Assembly (NCBI RefSeq): GCF_019449275.2 | Contig: NZ_JAHZQZ020000010.1 | Coordinates: forward strand, 1-64,000 | Direction: 5' to 3' | DNA from: Microbacterium sp. HD4P20 | GTDB lineage: Bacteria > Actinomycetota > Actinomycetes > Actinomycetales > Microbacteriaceae | Length of the DNA stretch: 64,000 nt | Shown: piece by piece, positions 51,482 to 60,369 of the stretch | Layout of the letters: each line of letters opens with the position of its first letter | How positions within the stretch are numbered: position 1 is the first letter of the stretch | Notes under the pieces: generated by a model | What the model saw: the letters and a program-made list of their open reading frames with translations, nothing else | Databases searched by the model: none | What the model was told of the DNA's origin: nothing | Translations under genes and position numbers: made by a program

Positions 51482-54400
51482 ATGACACAGCCGATCACCA
51501 CCGACACCACTCCGATCGCGGCGCTCGCCGACGAAGCCGTCTCCCTCGTGCAGCGCTGGCTGGCGGAGAGCCGCCAGGTGCCGATCGACGCCGCAGCCCG
51601 GCGACTCGCCGGAGTCCTCAGCGACCCGCGCGGTCTCGACTTCACCGTCGGCTTCATCGACGGCGTCGTCCGCCCCGAGGATACGACGGTTGCCGCCCGC
51701 AACCTGCGCGGCCTGGTCCCCCTGATCCCGAGATTCCTGCCCGCCCCGCTGCGCGCTCTCATCGGCCTCGGCGGAGCCTTGGCGCCCCTGTTTCCCGGAA
51801 TCGTGGTGCCGGCAAGCCGGCGTGTGCTGCGACGCATGGTCCGCCACCTCATCGTGGATGCCACCGATGCCGAGCTGGGCAAGGCGATCCGGCGCATCCG
51901 GGCGTCCGACGGGGTGAAGCTGAACCTGAACCTGCTGGGTGAGGCCATTCTGGGCGAAGAAGAGGCGGCGCGACGACTGGCGGGCACGCGACGGCTCCTG
52001 GAGCGTCCCGACGTGGACTACGTATCGATCAAAGTCTCCTCCACGGTCGCCCCGCACAGCCCCTGGGCGTTCGACGACGCCGTGGGCCACGCGGTCGAGG
52101 CGCTCGCGCCGCTCTATCGGATCGCGTTGCGGGACCGGAAGTTCATCAACCTCGACATGGAGGAGTACAAGGACCTCGATCTCACCATCGCCGTCTTCAC
52201 CGTGCTGCTGGATCGCGAGGAGTTCCGTACGCTCGAGGCCGGCATCGTCCTGCAGGCCTACCTTCCCGATGCCCTCGGCGCCATGATCCGCCTGCAGGAG
52301 TGGGCCGCCTCGAGGGTCGCCGCCGGTGGCGCCCCCATCAAGGTGCGAGTCGTGAAGGGCGCGAACCTGCCGATGGAGCGGGTGGACGCCGAGCTGCACG
52401 ACTGGCCGCTGGCGACGTGGCACAGCAAGGAAGCCTCGGATGCCTCCTACAAGGCGGTGCTCGACTTCGCGCTGCGACCGGAGCATGTCGCCGCTGTCCG
52501 CATCGGCGTCGCGGGCCACAACCTCTTCGACATCGCTCTCGCGTGGCTCCTCGCCTCGCGCCGCGGCATCGCGTCGACCGGATCGAGCCCTGCGGTCGAG
52601 TTCGAGATGCTGCTCGGCATGGCGACCGCCCAGGCGGCGGTCGTGCGGCGCACGGTCGGCGCGCTCCTGCTGTACACGCCGGTCGTCCATCCTGCGGAGT
52701 TCGACGTCGCGATCGCCTATCTGATCCGTCGTCTCGAGGAAGGGGCATCCGCCGAGAACTTCATGTCCGCCGTGTTCGATCTGGACGCCGACCCGGCGCT
52801 CTTCCAGCGCGAACGCGATCGATTCCTCGCCTCCATCGCCGCCATGCCATCGGCCGTACCGGGACCGAACCGCACGCAGGATCGCGGTCGTCCGCAGCCG
52901 CCCGCCCCGCTCGATGGCTTCCGCAACACACCCGACACCGATCCGAGCCTGGCGGCCAACCGCAGCTGGGGCGACGCGATCCGCGCCCGGATGTCGGCAT
53001 CCGAGCTCGGACTCGAGACCGTCAGGGTGCACACCGTCTCGGACTCCGCCGGCCTGGGGGAGGTCATCGCCCGCGCGACGTCCGCCGGCGACGCTTGGCA
53101 GGCGCTCGGCGCCGACGGCAGGGCCGCGATTCTCCACCGAGCGGGCGACGTGCTCGAAGCGCGCCGCGCCGACCTGCTCGAGGTCATGGGGTCCGAAGCA
53201 GGCAAGGTGCTCGAGCAGGGCGACCCGGAGGTCTCCGAGGCCGTGGACTTCGCCCACTATTACGCCGAGAGCGCCAAGCACATGGCGGCGATCGAAGGCG
53301 CCGCACACCGGCCCGTCGGGCTGACCGTCGTCACCCCGCCGTGGAACTTCCCCGTCGCCATCCCCGCCGGCTCCGCCTTGGCAGCTCTCGCCGCCGGCTC
53401 GCCGGTCATCATCAAGCCCGCCCGCCAGGCCCGTCGCTGCGGCGCCGTTCTCGTCGAGGCGCTGTGGGAGGCGGGTGTCCCCCGCGACGTGCTGCAGTAC
53501 GTGCAGCTCGAAGGCCGGGAGCTGGGCGCGCAGCTCGTGAGCGATCCGGCCGTCGAACGCGTCATCCTCACCGGCGGGTACGAGACCGCCGAGTTGTTCC
53601 GCAGCTTCCGGCCGGACCTTCCGCTGCTGGCCGAGACGAGCGGCAAGAACGCCATCATCGTCACTCCCAGCGCAGACCTCGACCTGGCGGCCAAGGACGT
53701 GGCGTACTCGGCCTTCGGTCACGCGGGCCAGAAGTGCTCGGCCGCCTCGCTGGTGATCCTCGTCGGCACCGTCGCGACGAGCGACCGGTTCCGTCGCCAG
53801 CTCGTCGATGCCGTCACCGCGTACCAGGTCGGTGAGCCGAGCGACGGATCCAGCCGCATCGGGCCGCTCATCGGCCCGGCCGACGGAAAGCTGCGGCACG
53901 CCCTGACGAGCCTGGAGCCGGGCGAATCCTGGGTGCTCGAGCCGCAGCGGCTCGACGACGAGGGCAGGCTCTGGCGTCCCGGCATCCGCGACGGCGTCGC
54001 GCCGGGGAGCCCGTTCCATCTCACCGAGTATTTCGGGCCTGTTCTCGGCATCATGAGCGCGAAGACGCTCGCCGAAGCGACGGCGCTGGTCAACGCCATC
54101 GAGTACGGGCTCACGTCCGGCCTGCACTCGCTGGACGATGACGAGATCGCACAGTGGCTCGCCTCCGTTCAGGCCGGCAATCTGTACGTCAATCGGGGCA
54201 CGACCGGTGCCATCGTGCAGCGGCAGCCGTTCGGCGGCTGGAAGAAGGCGGCGGTGGGCACCGGCACCAAGGCAGGTGGGCCGAGTTATCTCATCGGCCT
54301 GTCCGACTGGGACGACGCACCAGTGACCGCATCCCCGCCGGCGGACGAGCTGTCCCGTGCGGTGCTCGCCGCCGCCGGTCTGCCGGCAGCCGACCTGGGC

Positions 54401-54928
54401 TGGCTCGCCGGCGCCCTGTCCACCGACGTGGCAGCCTGGCACGACGAGTTCGGAGTCGTCCGCGACGTCACCGGACTCGAGATGGAGCAGAACGCCCTGC
54501 GCTACCAGCCCGTCCCGGTCACGATCCGCCTGGAGCGGGGGAGCGACGTCGAGGCCATCCGCGTGGTGGCGGCCGGTCTGCGAAGCGGGGCCACGCTCAC
54601 GGTGAGCACGGCGCGAGACCTGCCGCCGGCAGTGCAGTCGTGGCTGCGTTCTGCGGGCGTCCACGTCGCCGTGGAGGGCGGATCGGCCTGGAGCGTCCGC
54701 GCCGCGCGCCTGGCCGCCACCGGCGGCCGGATCCGGCTCGTCGGGGGAAGCGCCGACGAGACCGCGGCCCGCACCGGAGGATCCCCTGCGGTCGCGATAT
54801 ACACCGGCCCGGTGCTGTCGGCCGGCAGGATCGAGATGCTGACCTTCCTGCGCGAGCAGGCCGTCTCGATCTCGGCCCACCGGTTCGGCACACCGCGCCG
54901 CTACGAGATCCCCCCGTTTTCGGCCTAG
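51482..54928 (+). CDS. putA: Bifunctional proline dehydrogenase / P5C dehydrogenase PutA
   Basis: A 1148-residue PutA oxidising proline to glutamate. Proline dehydrogenase barrel (about 80-450): LNLLGEAILGEEEA, NLDMEEYKDLDLT, RVVKGANLPMERV and YLIRRLEEGASAENFM (paired Arg). P5C dehydrogenase (about 500-960): TPPWNFPVAIP, base in LLAETSGKNA, nucleophile in GHAGQKCSAASL, TEYFGPVLGIM. A C-terminal region of about 170 residues follows. No ribbon-helix-helix domain, so not self-regulating; the divergent LysR takes that role. AGGAAGC precedes the ATG. Confidence 0.96.
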   Translation: MTQPITTDTTPIAALADEAVSLVQRWLAESRQVPIDAAARRLAGVLSDPRGLDFTVGFIDGVVRPEDTTVAARNLRGLVPLIPRFLPAPLRALIGLGGALAPLFPGIVVPASRRVLRRMVRHLIVDATDAELGKAIRRIRASDGVKLNLNLLGEAILGEEEAARRLAGTRRLLERPDVDYVSIKVSSTVAPHSPWAFDDAVGHAVEALAPLYRIALRDRKFINLDMEEYKDLDLTIAVFTVLLDREEFRTLEAGIVLQAYLPDALGAMIRLQEWAASRVAAGGAPIKVRVVKGANLPMERVDAELHDWPLATWHSKEASDASYKAVLDFALRPEHVAAVRIGVAGHNLFDIALAWLLASRRGIASTGSSPAVEFEMLLGMATAQAAVVRRTVGALLLYTPVVHPAEFDVAIAYLIRRLEEGASAENFMSAVFDLDADPALFQRERDRFLASIAAMPSAVPGPNRTQDRGRPQPPAPLDGFRNTPDTDPSLAANRSWGDAIRARMSASELGLETVRVHTVSDSAGLGEVIARATSAGDAWQALGADGRAAILHRAGDVLEARRADLLEVMGSEAGKVLEQGDPEVSEAVDFAHYYAESAKHMAAIEGAAHRPVGLTVVTPPWNFPVAIPAGSALAALAAGSPVIIKPARQARRCGAVLVEALWEAGVPRDVLQYVQLEGRELGAQLVSDPAVERVILTGGYETAELFRSFRPDLPLLAETSGKNAIIVTPSADLDLAAKDVAYSAFGHAGQKCSAASLVILVGTVATSDRFRRQLVDAVTAYQVGEPSDGSSRIGPLIGPADGKLRHALTSLEPGESWVLEPQRLDDEGRLWRPGIRDGVAPGSPFHLTEYFGPVLGIMSAKTLAEATALVNAIEYGLTSGLHSLDDDEIAQWLASVQAGNLYVNRGTTGAIVQRQPFGGWKKAAVGTGTKAGGPSYLIGLSDWDDAPVTASPPADELSRAVLAAAGLPAADLGWLAGALSTDVAAWHDEFGVVRDVTGLEMEQNALRYQPVPVTIRLERGSDVEAIRVVAAGLRSGATLTVSTARDLPPAVQSWLRSAGVHVAVEGGSAWSVRAARLAATGGRIRLVGGSADETAARTGGSPAVAIYTGPVLSAGRIEMLTFLREQAVSISAHRFGTPRRYEIPPFSA

Positions 54929-54937
54929 GAGGCAGCG

Positions 54938-54997
54938 ATGAGACCCATCCCCGACGACCTACGCGGCGATGCCGAACGCACGGAGGCGGCCTCGTGA
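54938..54997 (+). CDS. Possible 19-residue leader ORF coupled to ornithine cyclodeaminase
   Basis: An ATG five bases after a perfect AGGAGG opens a 19-codon frame whose TGA overlaps the GTG of the next gene (GTGA). The peptide is acidic and charged with no Pro/Orn-like codon run. It may serve translational coupling or be the relic of a longer gene start. Confidence 0.45.
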   Translation: MRPIPDDLRGDAERTEAAS

Positions 54998-56022
54998 CGG
55001 CCTTCGTCGGCGTCTCCGACACGGTGCGGTGGATCGGCCGCCGTGGCGCGGAGACCATCATGGCCGAGATGGCGGACACCATCGAGGACGACTTCCGCCG
55101 CTGGAGGTCGTTCGACAAGACCCACCGGATGGCCAGCCATACGCCGTTCGGCGTCATCGAGCTGATGCCCATCAGCGATGCCGAGCTCTACGCGTTCAAG
55201 TACGTCAACGGGCATCCGTTCAACCCCGCGCGAGGGTTCCAGACCGTCACGGCGTTCGGCGTGCTCGCCGACGTCCACAACGGCTATCCGGTGTTCCTGG
55301 CCGAGATGACGCTGCTCACCGCCCTGCGCACCGCAGCCACGTCGGCGATGGTGGCGCGGCATCTCGCCCGTTCCGACTCGCAGGTCATGGCGATGATCGG
55401 TGCCGGCAGCCAGGCCGAGTTCCAGGCGCTCGCGTTCCGGGCGGTGATGGGGATCACGCGCCTGCGTGTCTTCGATGTGGACCGCATGGCGACGGCGAAG
55501 TTCGTGCGCAACCTCGCCGCACGCGGTTTCGACATCACGGTGTGCGACACGGCATCCGAGGCGGCGGCCGGTGCCGACATCGTCACCACCTGCACGGCCG
55601 ACAAGGCGATCGCGCAGGTGCTGAAGGATGCCGATGTGGTGCCGGGAATGCACATCAACACCATCGGCGGCGACTGCCCCGGCAAGACCGAGCTGGATCC
55701 CCTGATCCTGGAGCGCGGGCCCGTGTTCGTCGAGTACGCCCCCCAGACCCGGATCGAAGGCGAGATCCAGAATGTGCCCGCAGACTTCCCCGTGACCGAG
55801 TTCTGGGAGGTGCTCGCCGGTCTGGCGCCGGGTCGCACGGCGGTCGAGCAGATCACGGTCTTCGACTCGGTCGGCTTCGCGATCGAGGACTTCTCTGCGC
55901 TTCGGCACCTTCGTAGCGACGTCGCCGGGACCGATCTGGCCCATGACATCGACCTCATCGCGGCTCCCGACGACCCGAAGGATCTGTTCGGATTCGCGGT
56001 GTCGCCCGTCCCTGTCAGCTGA
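54994..56022 (+). CDS. Ornithine cyclodeaminase / mu-crystallin family protein
   Basis: A 342-residue OCD-family enzyme: ARGFQTVTAFGVLADVHNGYP in the substrate half, MIGAGSQAEFQALAF (NAD motif), DVDRMATAKFVRNL and NTIGGDCPGKTELDP with the catalytic Asp, close to the true ornithine cyclodeaminase pattern. It would convert ornithine to proline and ammonia, directly supplying PutA. GTG 54994 follows GGAGG by seven bases and overlaps the small frame. Other family members reduce imino acids, so alternative substrates are possible. Confidence 0.87.
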   Translation: MTAFVGVSDTVRWIGRRGAETIMAEMADTIEDDFRRWRSFDKTHRMASHTPFGVIELMPISDAELYAFKYVNGHPFNPARGFQTVTAFGVLADVHNGYPVFLAEMTLLTALRTAATSAMVARHLARSDSQVMAMIGAGSQAEFQALAFRAVMGITRLRVFDVDRMATAKFVRNLAARGFDITVCDTASEAAAGADIVTTCTADKAIAQVLKDADVVPGMHINTIGGDCPGKTELDPLILERGPVFVEYAPQTRIEGEIQNVPADFPVTEFWEVLAGLAPGRTAVEQITVFDSVGFAIEDFSALRHLRSDVAGTDLAHDIDLIAAPDDPKDLFGFAVSPVPVS

Positions 56023-56032
56023 TCGGTACTCC

Positions 56033-57505
56033 ATGACGACGCCTCCCGTGACACTGCGAAACGTCCGTCCCTACGGCGCCGGCGAGCCGGTCGACATCCG
56101 CATCCAGGCCGGTGTGATCGCCGGAGTGGCGCCTACTGGCGCGGTGGAAGCCGCCGGCGAAGTCGTCGACGGCGGAGGGCGATGGGTGGGGCCAGGGCTG
56201 TGGGATGCTCACGTCCACTTCACCCAGCACGTCATACGGCGTCGGCGTATCGACCTGTCGGCAACCCGCAGCGCCGCCGACGTCATCGCCGCGACGGTGC
56301 AGGCGCGGGCGGCGGGATGGCCGCTGACCGCGGGGATGCTGATGGGCTACGGCTTCCGCGACGCCCTGTGGCGCGAGCCGGCCTCGCTGGAATCGCTCGA
56401 CGCGGCGATCCGTGACGTGCCGGTCGTCCTCGTGAGCGGGGATCTGCATTGCGCGTGGATCAACCGAGCGGCGGCCGGGCGCCTGGGGATCCAGATCGAC
56501 GCGACCGGGCTGTTGCGGGAGGGGCCATGGATTAGTCTCCTGCAGTCGCTCGATGCGTCTGTCGAGCTTCCCGACGCGGCGTACCGGGAGGCCGCCGATG
56601 CCGCCGCGTCACGGGGTGTCGTCGGCGTGGTCGAGTACGAGAACTCCGACAATGCAACGGAGTGGACTGAGCGCAGCGCGCGGGGCTTCGACGCGCTGCG
56701 CCTCGAGGTGGCGGTGTGGCCGGACCGGCTCGAGCAGGCCATTGCGGCGGGGCTGCGCAGCGGCATCGGTCTCGATGAACGAGGCCTGATCGCCTTCGGC
56801 CGGCTCAAGGTCGTGGTGGACGGGTCACTGAACACGCGCACGGCCTGGTGCTGGCATCCCTATCCCGGGATGGATCCGGCCCACCCGCACGCGTGCGGCG
56901 TGGAGAGCGTCGCGATCCCGGAGCTGCGGCGCCTTCTCGAGCGGGCGCGGGGCGCGGGCATCGAGGCGGCGGTGCATGCCATCGGAGACCGCGCCAACAG
57001 CGAGGTGCTCGACACGTTCGCCGACCTGGGCATGCCGGGCATGATCGAGCACGCTCAACTGGTGCGCGAGGACGACTTCGCTCGTTTCGCCCGGCTGGGG
57101 CTCATCGCCAGCGTGCAGCCCGAACACGCGATGGACGACCGCGACGTCGCCGATCGCCACTGGGCCGGTCGCACCGGGCGTGCGTTCGCCTTCGGGTCGC
57201 TTCACCGCGCGGGTGCCGAGCTCCGGCTGGGATCGGATGCCCCGGTGGCGCCGCTGGACCCCTGGATCTCGCTGGCCGCTGCCACGGCCCGCAGCCGGGG
57301 CGACCGGGATGCGTGGCACCCCGAGCAGCGGCTGCCGTTGGACGTCGCTCTGGCCGCATCCGCCCGCTCGCGCGTCGAGGTCGGCCAGCCCGCCGACCTC
57401 GTGATCGTCGATCGCGACCCGTACGACACCGATCGAGACGCTCTGCGAGAGATGCCGGTGGCGGCGACGCTTCTCGGTGGTCGATTCACCTGGCGGCGAC
57501 TGTGA
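56033..57505 (+). CDS. YtcJ-like amidohydrolase (first of two)
   Basis: A 490-residue amidohydrolase-3 (YtcJ/NfdA) metal hydrolase: metal HxH in WDAHVHFTQH, KVVVDGSLNTRTAW (bridging Lys region), AAVHAIGDRANSEV, MIEHAQLV and Asp in LRLGSDAPVAPLDP. It hydrolyses an amide, N-acyl or cyclic imide bond; specificity varies widely in this family. ATG 56033 is 10 bp after the OCD stop without an obvious ribosome site. Overlaps the second amidohydrolase by four bases (GTGA). Confidence 0.88.
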   Translation: MTTPPVTLRNVRPYGAGEPVDIRIQAGVIAGVAPTGAVEAAGEVVDGGGRWVGPGLWDAHVHFTQHVIRRRRIDLSATRSAADVIAATVQARAAGWPLTAGMLMGYGFRDALWREPASLESLDAAIRDVPVVLVSGDLHCAWINRAAAGRLGIQIDATGLLREGPWISLLQSLDASVELPDAAYREAADAAASRGVVGVVEYENSDNATEWTERSARGFDALRLEVAVWPDRLEQAIAAGLRSGIGLDERGLIAFGRLKVVVDGSLNTRTAWCWHPYPGMDPAHPHACGVESVAIPELRRLLERARGAGIEAAVHAIGDRANSEVLDTFADLGMPGMIEHAQLVREDDFARFARLGLIASVQPEHAMDDRDVADRHWAGRTGRAFAFGSLHRAGAELRLGSDAPVAPLDPWISLAAATARSRGDRDAWHPEQRLPLDVALAASARSRVEVGQPADLVIVDRDPYDTDRDALREMPVAATLLGGRFTWRRL

Positions 57506-59094
57506 ACGGCATGGGCGAGCAGCTGTTCACGAACGCGAAGGTCTTCACCGGGGAATCTGAGACGGCCTTCGCCTCAGCATTCCGGGTCGTCGACGGCGTG
57601 ATCGACTGGGTGGGCGATGCCGTCGAGGCAACGGGGGAATCGGTCATCGACCTCGGGGGGCGGACAGTCCTCCCCGGACTCATCGACAGCCATACGCACC
57701 CCGCGCTGATCGCCGGCACCGCCTTCGCCGCCGAGTGCTTTCCGCCGCTCGTGACCTCTGCCGGAGACCTCGTCGAGGTGTTGCGTGCCCACGCGCAGAC
57801 CGTCACCGAGAAGGACGCCTGGATCCTCGGGAGGGGCTTCGACGACACGAAGTTCCCGGGGCGGGCCATGCCGACGGCAGCCGATCTGGACCGCGTGAGC
57901 ACCGATCGGCCGGTGCTGGTCTGGCGTTGCGACGCCCACTCGGCGGTGTGCAACACGCGAGCACTCGAGCTGGCGGGACTCTCGGCGCGGACTCCGGACC
58001 CGGATGGTGCCCGCTTCGAGCGGGACGAGAGCGGGCGGCCGAACGGTGTGCTGACCGAGATCGCCGCCGTGGCGGCCGTCACGGCGTTCATCCCGGCCCC
58101 CACACGGGAGCAGCAGATCGACGCCCTCACGGGAATCGGCGACGAACTGGCCTCGCGCGGGATCGTCGCGGTGTGCGACCTGCTCTCGTCCCGTATCGAC
58201 GAGCCGCTCGTGACGTTCCGCGCCGCGGCCGCGCGGGGCCTGCGGACGGCCGTCGCTCTGTACCCCGGGTGGGACCCGCAGCATCCGCTCGCCGATCTCG
58301 CACCCGGCGACCGGGAAGGCCGCATCCACGTCGCCGGGGTGAAGGTCGTGCTCGACGGCGCGTACTCCAACCGCACGGCGTGGGTGCACCAGCCGTATCC
58401 GGGTTCCTGCGACCACGGATTGCGGCTCGTGTCGGACGAGGATGTGCTGGCCGCGGGGGAATGGGCGCGCCGCAACGGCGTGCAGCTGGCGATTCATGCG
58501 ATGGGCGACCGGGCGCTGGATCGGGTCGTCGACCTCTTCGCTGACGCAGAGCCCTGGCTGGACGACATCCCGTCGGTGCGCATCGAGCACGCCACGATCG
58601 TCAGCGACGCCTACCTCGAGCGGCTGCGCGCCGCGCGGATGTCTTTCGGCATCGCGACGCACACGGTGTTCTTCTTCGCGGAGTACGACGGATACGAGAA
58701 GGCACTGCGGGTCGAGCAGGTGCCCGACGCGTACCCGATCGCGCGGCTGTATGCCGGGCTCGAGCCCCTGGCACTGTCGTCGGACCGCCCCGCCACGGCC
58801 TGGAGTGGAGCAGATGACGTGATGCTCTCGGTCGAGGCCGCGGTGCGCCGGCGCACCTACAACGATGTGGATTTCGGTCCGGATGCCGCGATCGGCGTCG
58901 CACAGGCGCTGATGCTCTATACAGGACGAGCACGGCTGCTCTCGTCGCTGAAGGGCGTCGGGATGCTGGCGCCGGGGTTCGACGCCAGTTTCGCGGTGTT
59001 GGAGGGTGACGTCTTCACCGTCCCGGAGGATCAGATCGCCCAGGTCAGGGTGGCCGAGACGTGGATCCGCGGTGAGCGGGTCTTCCTGCGCTGA
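57502..59094 (+). CDS. YtcJ-like amidohydrolase (second of two)
   Basis: A 530-residue paralogue-like amidohydrolase-3 protein: LIDSHTHPALIAG (HxH), GVKVVLDGAYSNRTAWVH, LAIHAMGDRALDRVV, RIEHATIVSD and a changed final metal region LALSSDRPATAWSGADDV. Differences from its neighbour outside the motifs point to a distinct substrate rather than a recent duplication. Start at GTG 57502 overlapping the upstream stop; ATG 57511 is possible. Last gene of the putA operon; 122 bp follow before the next start. Confidence 0.87.
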   Translation: MNGMGEQLFTNAKVFTGESETAFASAFRVVDGVIDWVGDAVEATGESVIDLGGRTVLPGLIDSHTHPALIAGTAFAAECFPPLVTSAGDLVEVLRAHAQTVTEKDAWILGRGFDDTKFPGRAMPTAADLDRVSTDRPVLVWRCDAHSAVCNTRALELAGLSARTPDPDGARFERDESGRPNGVLTEIAAVAAVTAFIPAPTREQQIDALTGIGDELASRGIVAVCDLLSSRIDEPLVTFRAAAARGLRTAVALYPGWDPQHPLADLAPGDREGRIHVAGVKVVLDGAYSNRTAWVHQPYPGSCDHGLRLVSDEDVLAAGEWARRNGVQLAIHAMGDRALDRVVDLFADAEPWLDDIPSVRIEHATIVSDAYLERLRAARMSFGIATHTVFFFAEYDGYEKALRVEQVPDAYPIARLYAGLEPLALSSDRPATAWSGADDVMLSVEAAVRRRTYNDVDFGPDAAIGVAQALMLYTGRARLLSSLKGVGMLAPGFDASFAVLEGDVFTVPEDQIAQVRVAETWIRGERVFLR

Positions 59095-59204
59095 TGCTCC
59101 GGTCTCTGGGATGGCCGACGGTGCCCGAGCGCTCTGTCGGCGCGGCCCACCGGCACGCCGCTCCGCTGTGGCCATCGACCATCCCCGTGCTCGAAGCGAA
59201 CCGG

Positions 59205-59210
59205 TAGCGT
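59205..59210 (+). promoter_or_regulatory. Leaderless -10 box TAGCGT before CoA-transferase
   Basis: TAGCGT, six bases, then ATG 59217, giving this gene its own promoter apart from the putA operon. Confidence 0.55.
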
Positions 59211-59216
59211 CGCGTC

Positions 59217-60347
59217 ATGTCCTTCGTGCCGCTGCGTGGCATCCGGGTGGTCGACTTCACGCGTCTGCTCGCCGGTCCCTACGCCACCATGACGCTGGCC
59301 GAGCTCGGCGCCGACGTGATCAAAGTCGAGCAGCCCGGCATCGGCGACGAGACGCGGCACTGGGGGCCGCCGTTCGTGCACGGCGCGAGCGCCTACTTCC
59401 ACGCGATCAACCGCGGAAAGCGCTCTGTCGTGCTGGACCTCGCCGACCCGGACGATCGTGTCACGGCCGACCGGCTCGTCGATTCCGCCGACGTGGTGGT
59501 CGAGAGCTTCCGCCCGGGGGTGGCCGATCGACTGGGCATCGGCGCCGACCGGACGCGAGCGAGGAATCCGCGCCTCATCTACGCCTCGATCAGCGGGTTC
59601 TCGCAGACCGGCCCGATGGCAGCGGAACCCGGCACGGCGGTGACGGTCGAGGCCGAGTCCGGTCTGATGCACGTCACCGGCTACGAAGGCGCCGACCCCG
59701 TGCGCTCCGGCGTCGCGATGGTCGACATCGCGACGGGGATGTCGATGATCAACGGCGTGCTCGCCGCGTTGCTCGAGCGCGAGCGGACCGGGCGAGGACG
59801 CCGACTGGAGTTCTCGCTCTTCGCGACAGCCATCAGCTCGCTCGGCACGGTCATCGCCGCGACCTCGGCCGGTGGGCCGGCTTCCCGGCCGTGGGGCAGC
59901 TCGCACCCGTCGATCGTCCCCTACCGGGCCTTCGCGGCGGCCGACGGACACGTCGTGATGGGTGCGACGAATGACGCGATGTTCGCGCGGCTGGTCGAGG
60001 CGCTGGAGCTGGGAGCAACCCTCGGCGCGGAGCGGTGGCGACACAACCGCGCGCGAGTGGCGGAGCGGGACGAGGTGGAGGCGATCCTCGGCGCCCGCAT
60101 CGCAGGGCTCGTCGTCGACGAGGTGGTCGAGCGTCTGCGGGCGGCCCGGGTGCTCGCCGCGCGCGTGCGCACACCGGAGGAGGCGGCGCACGGCGAGCTC
60201 GCGGCATCCCTCGGTCTCATCACCGAGGACGACGGAGTCTCGATCGCGCGTTCCGCGCTCGGCACGAACGGCACCGTCGCGCTGGGCAGGGCGCCCGGGC
60301 TCGGCGAGCACGACGAACAGGTGCGCGCCGAACTGGATCGCACCTAG
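59217..60347 (+). CDS. CaiB/BaiF family III CoA-transferase (second)
   Basis: A 376-residue family III CoA-transferase: GIRVVDFTRLLAGPYATMTL in key part RLLAGPYA, VIKVEQPGIGDETRHWGPPF in key part KVEQPG, NRGKRSVVLDL, VESFRPGVADRLGIG and the catalytic Asp in VAMVDIATGMSM. Its sequence is clearly different from the copy at 48410. It ends 22 bp before the convergent PucR gene. Likely activates an acid produced by the neighbouring amide or hydantoin hydrolases. Confidence 0.9.
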   Translation: MSFVPLRGIRVVDFTRLLAGPYATMTLAELGADVIKVEQPGIGDETRHWGPPFVHGASAYFHAINRGKRSVVLDLADPDDRVTADRLVDSADVVVESFRPGVADRLGIGADRTRARNPRLIYASISGFSQTGPMAAEPGTAVTVEAESGLMHVTGYEGADPVRSGVAMVDIATGMSMINGVLAALLERERTGRGRRLEFSLFATAISSLGTVIAATSAGGPASRPWGSSHPSIVPYRAFAAADGHVVMGATNDAMFARLVEALELGATLGAERWRHNRARVAERDEVEAILGARIAGLVVDEVVERLRAARVLAARVRTPEEAAHGELAASLGLITEDDGVSIARSALGTNGTVALGRAPGLGEHDEQVRAELDRT

Positions 60348-60369
60348 CGACGGCGCGGGAAGGGCCGAG

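Noticed and set aside
51428..54880. 1150-codon open frame opposite putA
   Set aside because: Antisense shadow of putA created by GC-rich third positions; no start signal and no protein-like domains.
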